From: Micromonospora polyrhachis
Lineage (GTDB): Bacteria > Actinomycetota > Actinomycetes > Mycobacteriales > Micromonosporaceae
Length of the DNA stretch: 64,000 nucleotides
Direction of reading: 5' to 3'
Assembly: GCF_014203835.1 (NCBI RefSeq)
Contig: NZ_JACHJW010000001.1
Location: 6,088,501-6,152,500 of the forward strand
Every line of letters begins with the position of its first letter. Within the stretch, counting starts at the first letter, position 1. Under the pieces are notes generated by a model that worked only from the letters and a program-made list of their open reading frames with translations, made no database searches and was not told the origin of the DNA. The position numbers were made by a program, and so were the translations under genes. Shown one piece after another: positions 8,992 through 16,526 of the stretch.

Positions 8992-9697
8992 TCAGTCGTC
9001 GACTTCGAACTGCGCCAGCATGCGGAGGCCGGTGAGGTCACGGACCGTGATCCGCCGGTAGTCGGTGTCGATCAGGCCGTCGCTACGTAGTTCCCGGAGC
9101 GCCTTCTGCACCGTCGTCTCGGCCGCGCCGCAGATGGTGGCGAGTTCCGGTTGGGTCAGGCGTACGTCGATGACGAGGCCGTTCGGGGTACGTCGTCCGT
9201 GGGTGCGGGCGATCTCGGCGATGATCCGGGCGACCCGGGTCGGCACCGGATAGGACATGAAGTCGATGCGGTGACGGTTGGACTGGCGTAGCCGGTTGGC
9301 CACCATCGCCGCGAGTTCGACGGCCGCCTCCGGATGGGCTGCGAGGAACGGCTTGAACTGTCGCATGTGGATGATGCGAACCAGAGCGGGGCTGCAGGTG
9401 GTGACCGTTGCCGAGCGTGGCTGGTCGTTCAACGCTGACATCTCGCCGACGAGGTCGCCACCGACCCGGATGGCGAGCAGTGCGGTGCGACCGTCCGCCG
9501 TTACCACCGTGACCTTCGCCAGCCCCTGGCAGATCAGCACCAGGTGCGAGTCCAGGTTTCCCTCCCGGAGCAGAATCTCGTCGGAACCGACGCGTTTCGC
9601 CGTGCCGAGGGTCAGCAGCTCCGCCAGGCTCGTCGAGTCGGCCGAGCAGCGTGCCGAACGGCCAACGCGGGTCGGGATGGCGGGATTCGTCTCGCAC
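8992..9697 (-). pseudogene. Crp/Fnr-family regulator interrupted by a one-base frameshift
   Basis: The gene starts at GTG 9697 with AGGAG 5 bases upstream and reads about 23 codons (ending TLLGRLDE) that match the usual Crp/Fnr N-terminus. The rest of the protein (LAELLTLGTAKR onward) is in another frame, so one extra base lies near 9627-9628. The downstream frame alone has no ATG, GTG or TTG before 9540. With the base removed the protein would be 234 aa, the normal length. It contains a cyclic-nucleotide domain with GEMSAL and PRSATV (the phosphate-binding signature of cAMP-binding members) and a C-terminal winged helix (LTQPELATICGAAETTVQKAL). It is either a recent pseudogene or a sequencing error; the absence of other damage favours a recent or technical origin. 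Confidence 0.75.
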
Positions 9698-9997
9698 AGG
9701 CGCTCCTATCCGGCGATGATCCGAGGCAGGTAACGGCAGCCTAGCTGCACAGTGACGAATGGCGATCTCTCGGTATCCAGAATCGTTGCGTCGACCCACC
9801 GCGACGAGACAACCAGCGGTGAACCGGAGAAGGAGCAGGAGACCCAGTCGGTAGATCGGGTCGATGTCCGCAGGAAGGACCAGCGACGTCAGGTCGAAGG
9901 GAGCGGTGCGACCAGCCAGTGCTGGCACCGACATCAGGACGATGAGCAGATAGGCGAGAACGGCGCGGGACCGGCGGAGGACGGCTGAGTTCGGCAT
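9698..9997 (-). CDS. Possible small membrane protein (doubtful)
   Basis: From ATG 9997 a frame encodes an N-terminal segment with two hydrophobic stretches (around residues 12-28 and 48-66) and an Arg-rich start. GGTGGAG lies very close upstream. The frame has no stop before the Crp/Fnr start at 9697 and runs on into it, and its last third has no coding character. It may be a decayed small membrane protein or a chance frame. The remaining bases between 9998 and 10216 show no gene. Confidence 0.25.
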
Positions 9998-10216
9998 GGC
10001 TCCACCACATACGACTCCGCCATCGCAGATGCCTCCCCAGGAGGGGATGACAGCTTCCCGACCGTACCTTCGGCTGGTCTGCCCGCACTCGTGGCCGATA
10101 GCGGCCGACGTTCGTGGCGAAGCCGTATTTCTACGAAGTCTGTACGTCGGAAGTCCGTTTACCTGTTGATCCGTGCCCGTCATCCGGACGGGCCGGTTGT
10201 CGAAAGGTGATCCGGT

Positions 10217-11128
10217 ATGGCCGACCCCAGTTCCCCGAACCGTCGACTGCTGATATCGGTGGACATGGAGCGATACAGCCGGCGGGGCAATCTCTTGCAG
10301 TACGAGGCGCAGCGTGCGTTCCAGCAGATGCTGCACGACGCGGCGCGCGGTGTGGGGCTCGATCGGGTGGACTGGAAGACCCAGCAGGCCGGTGACGGTG
10401 AGCTGGCCATCCTCCCGGCCGAGGTGAAGGAGCCGACGGTCATCGGCAGGTTGGTGCCGGCGTTGAACCGGTTGCTGCGTCAGTACAACAGCAGCCGGCT
10501 GCCGGAGGCGCGGATCCGGCTACGGGTCGCGCTGTACCAAGGGCTGGTGCACCTCGACGGGGCCAACGGGTTCCCGGGCAACGCGGTGAACAACGTCTGC
10601 CGGCCGTGCGACGCCGCACCGCTCAAGCGGGCGCTGAAGGCATTCCCCGACGCGGGGATAGCCCTGATCGTGTCGTCGGACATCTATCGCGATGTGGTGA
10701 CCGAATACCCGGAGGAGTTGCGGCCGGAGCGGTTTCGTCAGGTGGAGGTGCACCACCCGGACAAGGACTTCCGCGAGTTCGCCTGGATCTGCGTGGTGGA
10801 CGAGGACCTGGGGCAACTGGCCACCCTCGATCCGACGGCGGCCGAATCGCTCGGGCTGATCGGCCCGCAGACCGCGACCGGACGACCCGAGACGCCGGCC
10901 AGTCCACAAACACCCGGCCCACATCCGCCCCGCGGTCCGGGTGCGGCGGATGTGCGGTCGGCCGATGGTCCGGGTGCGGCGGGTGGGCCGCTGCCGGGGG
11001 GAACCGAGCCGGGCGCGATCCGTACCGGTGACATCCGGGTGGAGGGCCAGAACGCGGTCGGGCACGGCAGCATGGCCATCGGCTCGATCGGCGGCGACTA
11101 CCGGCCCGACGGCCCGGCGCGACGGTGA
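10217..11128 (+). CDS. Class III nucleotidyl-cyclase homologue with C-terminal homotypic motif
   Basis: A 303-aa cytoplasmic protein. Residues 8-195 resemble a class III adenylate/guanylate cyclase catalytic domain: the first metal aspartate in LLISVDMERYS (Asp16), the second in QQAGDGELAIL (Asp60), and the transition-state pair Asn125 and Arg129 in GNAVNNVCR. No transmembrane helix or receiver domain is present. Residues 200-268 are a Pro/Gly/Ala-rich linker. Residues 272-291 carry DIRVEGQNAVGHGSMAIGSI, almost repeated near the N-terminus of the next protein. The ATG follows GAAAGGTGA. The stop overlaps the next GTG, so the two are coupled. The product nucleotide is unknown. It could be a signal generator for the downstream STAND-like protein, as in Pycsar-like logic, or a binding domain that no longer catalyses. 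Confidence 0.7.
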   Translation: MADPSSPNRRLLISVDMERYSRRGNLLQYEAQRAFQQMLHDAARGVGLDRVDWKTQQAGDGELAILPAEVKEPTVIGRLVPALNRLLRQYNSSRLPEARIRLRVALYQGLVHLDGANGFPGNAVNNVCRPCDAAPLKRALKAFPDAGIALIVSSDIYRDVVTEYPEELRPERFRQVEVHHPDKDFREFAWICVVDEDLGQLATLDPTAAESLGLIGPQTATGRPETPASPQTPGPHPPRGPGAADVRSADGPGAAGGPLPGGTEPGAIRTGDIRVEGQNAVGHGSMAIGSIGGDYRPDGPARR

Positions 11129-13392
11129 GCCTGATGCTGGACGAGAACCAGCCCGGCGATCCTGAGCCTGGGGAACACCGGTCACCGGCTGAACCACCAT
11201 CGCCAGCGCCACCGGACGAAGCCGAGGACGGTGCGGTCGGGATCGACCGGCCGGAGCATGGCCACCGGGATCCCCGATCCGCACCGGAGGCTGGCACCCC
11301 CACGCCGGGCGACTTCACCGACGACCAGGACGACCAGCTGAAGCCGCACGACCTGTTCCAGCGACTCCAAGCGTTCGTCGAGCCGAGCGGCGGAATCGAG
11401 GTCGGAGACCAGTCGGTCCACGGGCAGAACGCGACCGGCCACGGCGCGACCGCCATCGGTGTGGTCAACATAACCACCGCCAGCGAAACGACCGAGGCGG
11501 CGGCCTGGCTTGAACAGATCTCCACTCGCCGGTTGCGCCGGTTGGCGGACGGCTACGCTCCAGCCGACAGCGACGGCGAGCTGAATCAGCGGCTGCGGAG
11601 TCAGCGGCTGGTCTTCCTGACCGGTAAGCCGGGTAGCGGCCGGCACACCTCCGCCTGTCTGGCGTTGGCCCAGCGGCACGACCCCGACCGGATCGGTGAG
11701 CTGTCGGCCACCCGGATCCGTGCCCTCCTCGGTGCCGCTACTCCGCTCCGCAAGGCATGGGGCTACATCCTGCAACTGGACAAGAGCACGAACCTGGATG
11801 AGATGGCGTTTATCGACCTGGCAGCCCGGTTGGAGGTGTTGGAGGCCAGCGTCGTCGTCATCGACGAGACCAGAGCTGGCTCGTACGAGTTGGACGACCA
11901 CCTGGTGACGCATCGCGCCGCCGCACCGGAGACCGTATTCCGGGTCGGGCTGACCCACCGCCTCAAGGGTCGATGTGTGGGCGACTGCGTCGACTGCCAA
12001 GGAAGCTGTGTCGACAGCTACGTACGGGATGAGTGCGGGAAGAACCCGTCGCTGATCGCCTACCTCGCCACCCGGCCCCGTAACGCGGAGATAGCCCACG
12101 TCGTGCGTCGGATCGCGGACCGGGCACCCCGGGGAGCGGCGCTGACGGCACTGCTCGAACACGAGCTTCCGGTCAAGCTACGGGCCCGGGCCGAGGAGAT
12201 CCTGCATCCGGCGCGGAGCGGGAGTACTACGGTCCTGGCAGCTGACGAGGCCGACCGACTGTGCGCGTTCCGGATCTCCTGTGCGGTGCTGGAGGGGGAG
12301 CCGGTCGCGCAGCTGAGCCGATCGGCGCACCGACTGCTCCACCCGGGGACCGGTGCGGCGGCGGATCTCTCTGGCGGCCTGCTGCGCCAGCCAGATCTGC
12401 GTGAACTCCTCGGTGACCTGCTCTGGCAAGCCACCGGCCGGGACGACCATGGGGCAGCGGCGGGTCGTACGGAGTCCATCCGGTTCACCCCCGCCAACCA
12501 GACACTGCCCCTGCACATGTTGGCGGTCGCCTGGCGGGACTGGGGTGCCGAGCGGATGCTCAGCTGGCTGGACGAGCTGGTCCGGACCGAGGCGCCCGGG
12601 GTACGGCTGGCGGCGGCCCGAGTGGTCGGCTGGTCCGCCGGGCAGGACTTCGATGCCGCCGTGACGGTGATGGGCCGACTGTCCCGGGAGCGTAGAGCCG
12701 GGTTGCGCCAGGCGGCCGGGGTGGCGATGGTCGGTGCCGCGACACAGCCGGTGCTGCGCACCCGGCTACGACGGGTGGTAGGCGGCTGGGCCACCGGCTC
12801 CGCCTACCAGCGCGACACGGCTGCGCGGGCCTACGCGCTGGGGTTGAGCTGGCTCTGGCCCGAGGTGGCGATCGAACAGCTACGCCTGGTATCGGCGGAT
12901 CGGATGCAGCGGTACACGCACGTGGTCGCACGTGCCATCGATGAGGTCTATCAGGCGGGATATGCCCCGGTACTCGTACCGGCCCTGGTCGACTGGGTGA
13001 ACTCGGTGAACCGGGAGGTGCGGATCCAGGCCGCTCGTGCGCTGCGCCTGCTCGCGGCCCGCTGGGCGGAGCCACACCGTCCACACTGGCCCGCTCTGCT
13101 CGACCTGGTCGATGACGGAGTGTTGAAGCTTCCGGACGTGGCCGCGCTCTGGGCGGCGGCGCTCAGTCTGCCTGAGACCGCGTACCGGTCCTGGCGGCTG
13201 CTCGGGCACTGGATATCCCGCGCACACCCCTATCCGGATGTCGTCGACGCGGTCACCGCTCTGCTCGCCGCGGTGATCGTCGACGCTCGGCTCGGGCGTC
13301 GTCTCGCCCACCAGTACCTGCACGTGTGGCAGCCGAACATGCCGCAGAACCATGTTCTCGACCGTATTCCACAACTACTGGCAAGGGGCTGA
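11125..13392 (+). CDS. STAND-like P-loop protein with helical repeats and N-terminal homotypic motif
   Basis: A 755-aa soluble protein. Residues 1-75 are an acidic, Pro-rich disordered region. Residues 95-114 hold DQSVHGQNATGHGATAIGVV, aligned with the C-terminal motif of the preceding cyclase homologue at 12 of 20 positions. The P-loop domain has FLTGKPGSGRHTSA (167-175), in which Arg replaces the usual Walker A lysine, and a Walker B-like ASVVVIDETR (241-250). A cysteine cluster follows (284, 288, 291, 295, 304), possibly zinc-binding. Residues 480-750 are helical and resemble HEAT-type repeats. The GTG at 11125 overlaps the upstream stop. The architecture fits the bacterial STAND NTPases used in conflict or apoptosis-like signalling. 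No effector domain is recognisable. Confidence 0.65.
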   Translation: MSLMLDENQPGDPEPGEHRSPAEPPSPAPPDEAEDGAVGIDRPEHGHRDPRSAPEAGTPTPGDFTDDQDDQLKPHDLFQRLQAFVEPSGGIEVGDQSVHGQNATGHGATAIGVVNITTASETTEAAAWLEQISTRRLRRLADGYAPADSDGELNQRLRSQRLVFLTGKPGSGRHTSACLALAQRHDPDRIGELSATRIRALLGAATPLRKAWGYILQLDKSTNLDEMAFIDLAARLEVLEASVVVIDETRAGSYELDDHLVTHRAAAPETVFRVGLTHRLKGRCVGDCVDCQGSCVDSYVRDECGKNPSLIAYLATRPRNAEIAHVVRRIADRAPRGAALTALLEHELPVKLRARAEEILHPARSGSTTVLAADEADRLCAFRISCAVLEGEPVAQLSRSAHRLLHPGTGAAADLSGGLLRQPDLRELLGDLLWQATGRDDHGAAAGRTESIRFTPANQTLPLHMLAVAWRDWGAERMLSWLDELVRTEAPGVRLAAARVVGWSAGQDFDAAVTVMGRLSRERRAGLRQAAGVAMVGAATQPVLRTRLRRVVGGWATGSAYQRDTAARAYALGLSWLWPEVAIEQLRLVSADRMQRYTHVVARAIDEVYQAGYAPVLVPALVDWVNSVNREVRIQAARALRLLAARWAEPHRPHWPALLDLVDDGVLKLPDVAALWAAALSLPETAYRSWRLLGHWISRAHPYPDVVDAVTALLAAVIVDARLGRRLAHQYLHVWQPNMPQNHVLDRIPQLLARG

Positions 13393-13394
13393 CC

Positions 13395-14243
13395 GTGTCC
13401 GTTCCTCCCCTCCCCATCGATCCCGGGCCGGCTCAGCCCCGGTCCTTCGGCCAATGGCTGCGGGACCTGGTGGGGGCCCCGCCCGCCTACGTTCCGCCGC
13501 CGCCACCACCGCTTCCGGCTCCCCCTCTGGTGGCCGTCACCCAGCAGATCGAGCCGGACGAGCCCATCCTCGTGCCGGCCGAACGCGACGCCTTCGACTT
13601 CTACATCCATCCGGTCTACATCTGGTCCGGTGTCGGCCTGCCCGTCCAGCAGCTCCGGCAGTACGCGCACCAGTTCGAGGGCTGGGCACGCCGGACGGTA
13701 CGCGACGAGGCCATCGGAATCTCCCGGCAGCACGCCCCGCACCAGGGGCGGGCCCTGGAATGGGCACTCAACGAGCGGTTCGACAGCCAGAACTGGCCGA
13801 GGAGCTATCGCATCGACGGGCTGGTCCTCAAGTTCCGCCCCCGGGTACGGGTGGTCCTGGACCAGCGGATCCGGGAGTATCTGCGCCCCTACTGGCAGGA
13901 GCGGATCAGGATGGAGTGCGACCACGAACTGGGGCTGCTCCGGACGAGGCTGGTGGCCGAGCTGACCCGGGAGTGGTGCGAGGTGCTGCGAAGGTTGGGG
14001 CAGGAGCCGACGGCGGCGCATGCGTCGCGGTTGACCGACGAGCGGTTCGCGAAGGTGTTCCGGGAGTTCGTCGAGGAGCAGCGCCAGGTGGTGCCGGACA
14101 TAGTGGATCTGCTTCGGTACGCGGTCGGGAAGCACGACGACCTGGGGCTCGGCCCGTCGGAGTACACCCAGGCGTGGGATGTGGCGCTACGGACGTATCA
14201 GAAGCAGCATGGCTTGACGATCGGTGCCCAGCCGGACCGGTGA
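13395..14243 (+). CDS. Unrecognised third protein of the cyclase-STAND operon
   Basis: A 282-aa protein starting at GTG 13395, 2 bases after the upstream stop, with AAGGGG upstream. A Pro-rich segment at about 35-50 separates a short N-terminus from a mixed alpha/beta domain (about 65-280) rich in Arg, Glu and Trp, ending in long amphipathic helices. No membrane helix, signal peptide or catalytic motif is evident. Spacing shows it is part of the cyclase-STAND operon, so it may be the effector or an adaptor. I cannot assign a family. Confidence 0.75.
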   Translation: MSVPPLPIDPGPAQPRSFGQWLRDLVGAPPAYVPPPPPPLPAPPLVAVTQQIEPDEPILVPAERDAFDFYIHPVYIWSGVGLPVQQLRQYAHQFEGWARRTVRDEAIGISRQHAPHQGRALEWALNERFDSQNWPRSYRIDGLVLKFRPRVRVVLDQRIREYLRPYWQERIRMECDHELGLLRTRLVAELTREWCEVLRRLGQEPTAAHASRLTDERFAKVFREFVEEQRQVVPDIVDLLRYAVGKHDDLGLGPSEYTQAWDVALRTYQKQHGLTIGAQPDR

Positions 14244-14315
14244 GGGCTGCGTCGCCGCACCCGGCGGGGTCGGCGGGCTGGTGTGGTCCAGTCCGCCGAT
14301 CCCGCCCCGGTCGAC

Positions 14316-14852
14316 TCATTCGTCGCCGGGCTCCGTCGCGTCCGGCTGGTTGCCGCTGACCAGGTTGAAGGCGCCGGTCAGCAGGTTGAGCGCGACCAGC
14401 CCGACGACCTCGGCGATGACCCGGTCGCTCCACCCGTGGGTGCGCAGCTCGGCGACCTCCTCGTCGGTGATCGAGGCTGGTTCGACCAGGACACGTACAC
14501 CGAAGGACAGGAGCGCCGCCTCGCGTACGTCGGTGGCGGTGCCCTGCCGGGCCAGGCTGATGTCGGTGTCGGTCAGGCCGGCTGCTCGGCCGCCCTGGGT
14601 GTGCGCGACCAGGCAGGTGCCGCAGCCGATCCATTCCTGGAGGGCGAGGGAGATTCTTTCGCTCAGCGAGCGGGGGAGCTTGATGCGTTTCATCGCCTTG
14701 GAGAGGTCCAGGTAGCCCTGGAGCAGCGCGGGGGAGTGGGCCATGGTACGGACCATCGTGCCGGCGCTGCCGTGCCGGCTGATGATGTCGCCGAGGAGCT
14801 CACCGGACTTTCGGGGGGCTTCGGCAGGGTCGAGGGGCTGAAGTCGACGCAC
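14316..14852 (-). CDS. AhpD-like/carboxymuconolactone decarboxylase-family protein
   Basis: A 178-aa cytoplasmic all-helical protein with the AhpD active-site pattern E-x3-C-x2-C-x3-H, seen as QEWIGCGTCLVAHT (Glu73, Cys77, Cys80, His84). Members reduce peroxides or disulfides through the two cysteines. GTG 14852 is preferred because GGAGG sits 5 bases before it; an ATG at 14864 (four codons longer) would lie over that site. A CsoR-type operator (14885-14899) overlaps its promoter, with TATGAT adjacent, which suggests induction by copper, persulfide or aldehyde stress. The substrate is unknown. Confidence 0.85.
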   Translation of the reverse strand: MRRLQPLDPAEAPRKSGELLGDIISRHGSAGTMVRTMAHSPALLQGYLDLSKAMKRIKLPRSLSERISLALQEWIGCGTCLVAHTQGGRAAGLTDTDISLARQGTATDVREAALLSFGVRVLVEPASITDEEVAELRTHGWSDRVIAEVVGLVALNLLTGAFNLVSGNQPDATEPGDE

Positions 14853-14884
14853 GGAAACCTCCATCTCGGACGGAAGTGGGATCA

Positions 14885-14899
14885 TACCCCCTGGGGGTA
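14885..14899. promoter_or_regulatory. CsoR-type operator
   Basis: TACCCCCTGGGGGTA is a perfect inverted repeat of 7-base arms around one base. G/C-tract palindromes flanked by TA are the known operators of CsoR/CstR/FrmR-family repressors. On the minus strand a TATGAT -10 box abuts it, so binding would block transcription of the AhpD-like gene. No csoR-like gene is in the window. Confidence 0.65.
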
Positions 14900-14935
14900 A
14901 TTGCTCGTATGGCGAGCTGTTGGGGGGTTGATGTG

Positions 14936-14966
14936 TTGACAGCCGGGGCGCGTGGTCCGGTAGCAT
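14936..14966 (+). promoter_or_regulatory. Promoter of the macrolide glycosyltransferase leader
   Basis: A consensus TTGACA (14936-14941) and TAGCAT (14961-14966) are separated by 19 bases. Initiation 7-8 bases downstream would begin at the ATG of the leader peptide (14974), making the transcript leaderless. Confidence 0.65.
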
Positions 14967-14973
14967 GGCGGAC

Positions 14974-15009
14974 ATGATCATCGAATTCATCCGCCTGCGT
15001 TCCGCCTGA
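14974..15009 (+). CDS. Leader peptide MIIEFIRLRSA for macrolide-induced attenuation
   Basis: An 11-codon reading frame (14 codons if the ATG at 14965 is used) ends in TGA at 15007-15009, about 150 bases before a macrolide glycosyltransferase gene. It contains Arg-Leu-Arg. Ribosomes with bound macrolide are known to stall at Arg/Lys-x-Arg/Lys motifs, as in the MRLR of the ErmD leader. The frame lies exactly where a leaderless transcript from the consensus promoter would start. Function is inferred. Confidence 0.6.
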   Translation: MIIEFIRLRSA

Positions 15010-15155
15010 GGCGGCGCGTCGTGCCGGTCGACTCTCGGCCGGCTCTTGGGTGACCTGGTCGAGCCCTGCCTGTTAAGGCCTGTGGCCCGGGTCGTTTCTG
15101 CGTCGTGTCGCCATCGGATGACCTTTTTCCTCCGAATCGACAGGACCCTTTTCTC
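15010..15155 (+). promoter_or_regulatory. Probable attenuator region before the macrolide glycosyltransferase
   Basis: The spacer between leader peptide and glycosyltransferase is G/C rich and can form several hairpins: AGGCGG (15008-15013) with CCGCCT inside the leader, GCCGG (15023-15027) with CCGGC (15039-15043), and GACCTGG with CCGGGTC farther on. A short T run lies at 15124-15128. Alternative pairings of this kind are what stalling-dependent attenuation needs. I did not fold the RNA. Confidence 0.4.
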
Positions 15156-16334
15156 ATGCATAAATCACGTCATATCGCCATGGTCGGCAGCACCACGCCG
15201 AGCCACATCTATCCGTCGCTTGGCCTGATCCGCGAGCTGGTCGACCGGGGGCACCGGGTGACCTACGCGGTCGGCGAGCCGCTGACCGACCTGGTCGCTC
15301 CAACCAGGGCCGAGCCGATCACCCACCCAACGATCCTGCCGCAGGGCGACACCGCCTGGCCGGAGGACCCGGGTACGGCGATGCGGGTGTTCCTCGACGA
15401 GGGCATCGCGGTGCTCCCGCGCCTGACCGCCCGCTACGACACCGACCGGCCGGATCTCGTGCTCTACGACATCGGCGGTCTCCCCGGACCGTTGCTGGGG
15501 GTCCGGTACGGCGTACCGGCGGTGCAGCTGTCGCCGACCATGGTCGCCTGGGACGGCTACGAGGAGGACATGGCCGAGATCCTCACCGCCATCTCCGAGT
15601 CCCCGTCCGGGCGGGACTACTACGCCACCCTCGGCAGGTGGCTGGTCGAGAACGGGATCCACGATGATCCGCGCTGGCATCTCGCCCATCCGGAGCAGGT
15701 GTTGTCGCTGATCCCACGGGTGATGCAGCCGAACGCCGACCGGGTGCCGGATTCGGTGCGGTTCGTCGGTCCGTGCCTCGACCCGGCCCGACTCGCGGAT
15801 ACGAGCTGGACCCCACCCGCCGGCGGCCGACGGGTCCTGCTGGTCTCCTTCGGTACGGCCTACAACGACCAGCTGCCGGTCTACCGGGCGTGTCTGAGCG
15901 GGTTTGCCGACTCGCCGTGGCACGTCGTACTGGCCATCGGTGACAAGGTGGATCCGGCCGACCTGGGGCCGCTGCCGGAGAACGTGGAGGTGCACCGCCG
16001 GGTGCCGCAGTTGGCGGTGCTGGCCCACGCGTCGGCCTTCGTCACGCACGCGGGGATGGGCGGCTGCACCGAGGCGCTCTGGTTCGGCGTGCCCACGGTG
16101 GCGATTCCGCAGGCGGTGGACCAGTTCGGCAACGCCAACCTGTTGGTCGAGAACGGCGTTGGCCGGCAACTGTCGGCCGACGAGGTCACCGCGGAGACGC
16201 TGCGCGCGGCGGTGGACGCGGTCGCCGACGATCCGCAGGTACGGCGCCGGCTGGCCGATATCCAGGTCGAGGTACACGCCAACGGCGGCCTGGGCCACGC
16301 GGCCGATGCGGTGGAGACGTTCCTGGACCAGTAA
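15156..16334 (+). CDS. Macrolide-inactivating UDP-glycosyltransferase (Mgt/OleD type)
   Basis: A 392-aa cytoplasmic GT-B enzyme of family GT1 that transfers a sugar from a UDP-sugar to macrolides or other hydroxylated small molecules. The N-terminal acceptor domain begins HIAMVGSTTPSHIYPSLGLI. The C-terminal donor signature is AFVTHAGMGGCTEALWFGVP followed by DQFGNA. The ATG at 15156 is preferred over an in-frame GTG-region start at 15105 because the protein then starts just before the first beta strand. Upstream are a consensus promoter and an RLR leader peptide, which together point to macrolide resistance; exact acceptor specificity cannot be read from sequence. Confidence 0.88.
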   Translation: MHKSRHIAMVGSTTPSHIYPSLGLIRELVDRGHRVTYAVGEPLTDLVAPTRAEPITHPTILPQGDTAWPEDPGTAMRVFLDEGIAVLPRLTARYDTDRPDLVLYDIGGLPGPLLGVRYGVPAVQLSPTMVAWDGYEEDMAEILTAISESPSGRDYYATLGRWLVENGIHDDPRWHLAHPEQVLSLIPRVMQPNADRVPDSVRFVGPCLDPARLADTSWTPPAGGRRVLLVSFGTAYNDQLPVYRACLSGFADSPWHVVLAIGDKVDPADLGPLPENVEVHRRVPQLAVLAHASAFVTHAGMGGCTEALWFGVPTVAIPQAVDQFGNANLLVENGVGRQLSADEVTAETLRAAVDAVADDPQVRRRLADIQVEVHANGGLGHAADAVETFLDQ

Positions 16335-16372
16335 CTACGGCGACTAACTGAACGAGTAGTTGCCACATCAAG

Positions 16373-16405
16373 GGTGCCCGCCATCAGAACGTGGTGGCGG
16401 GCACC
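16373..16405 (+). terminator. Hairpin terminator after the glycosyltransferase gene
   Basis: Arms GGTGCCCGCCA (16373-16383) and TGGCGGGCACC (16395-16405) are perfectly complementary around an 11-base loop, 39 bases past the stop codon. Confidence 0.75.
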
Positions 16406-16526
16406 GCCCTGTGGTCGTACCTCGTTTCTCAATTCGGGTCAGTGCGGGAAGGCCGAGGCCCGCGAGTTGTCAGCCCACTGGCATATCCTGGCCGCCCCTC
16501 AGGGATCCAGTGAGAGATTCGAGAGA

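Noticed and set aside
9741-10088. Small Arg/Ser/Pro-rich ORFs between the Crp gene and the cyclase gene
   Set aside because: No ribosome sites and no coding pattern; they are frame shadows.
10217-13392. A ready-made CBASS or Pycsar label
   Set aside because: There is no CD-NTase fold, and the partner is not a known Pycsar effector, so only the cyclase resemblance is claimed.
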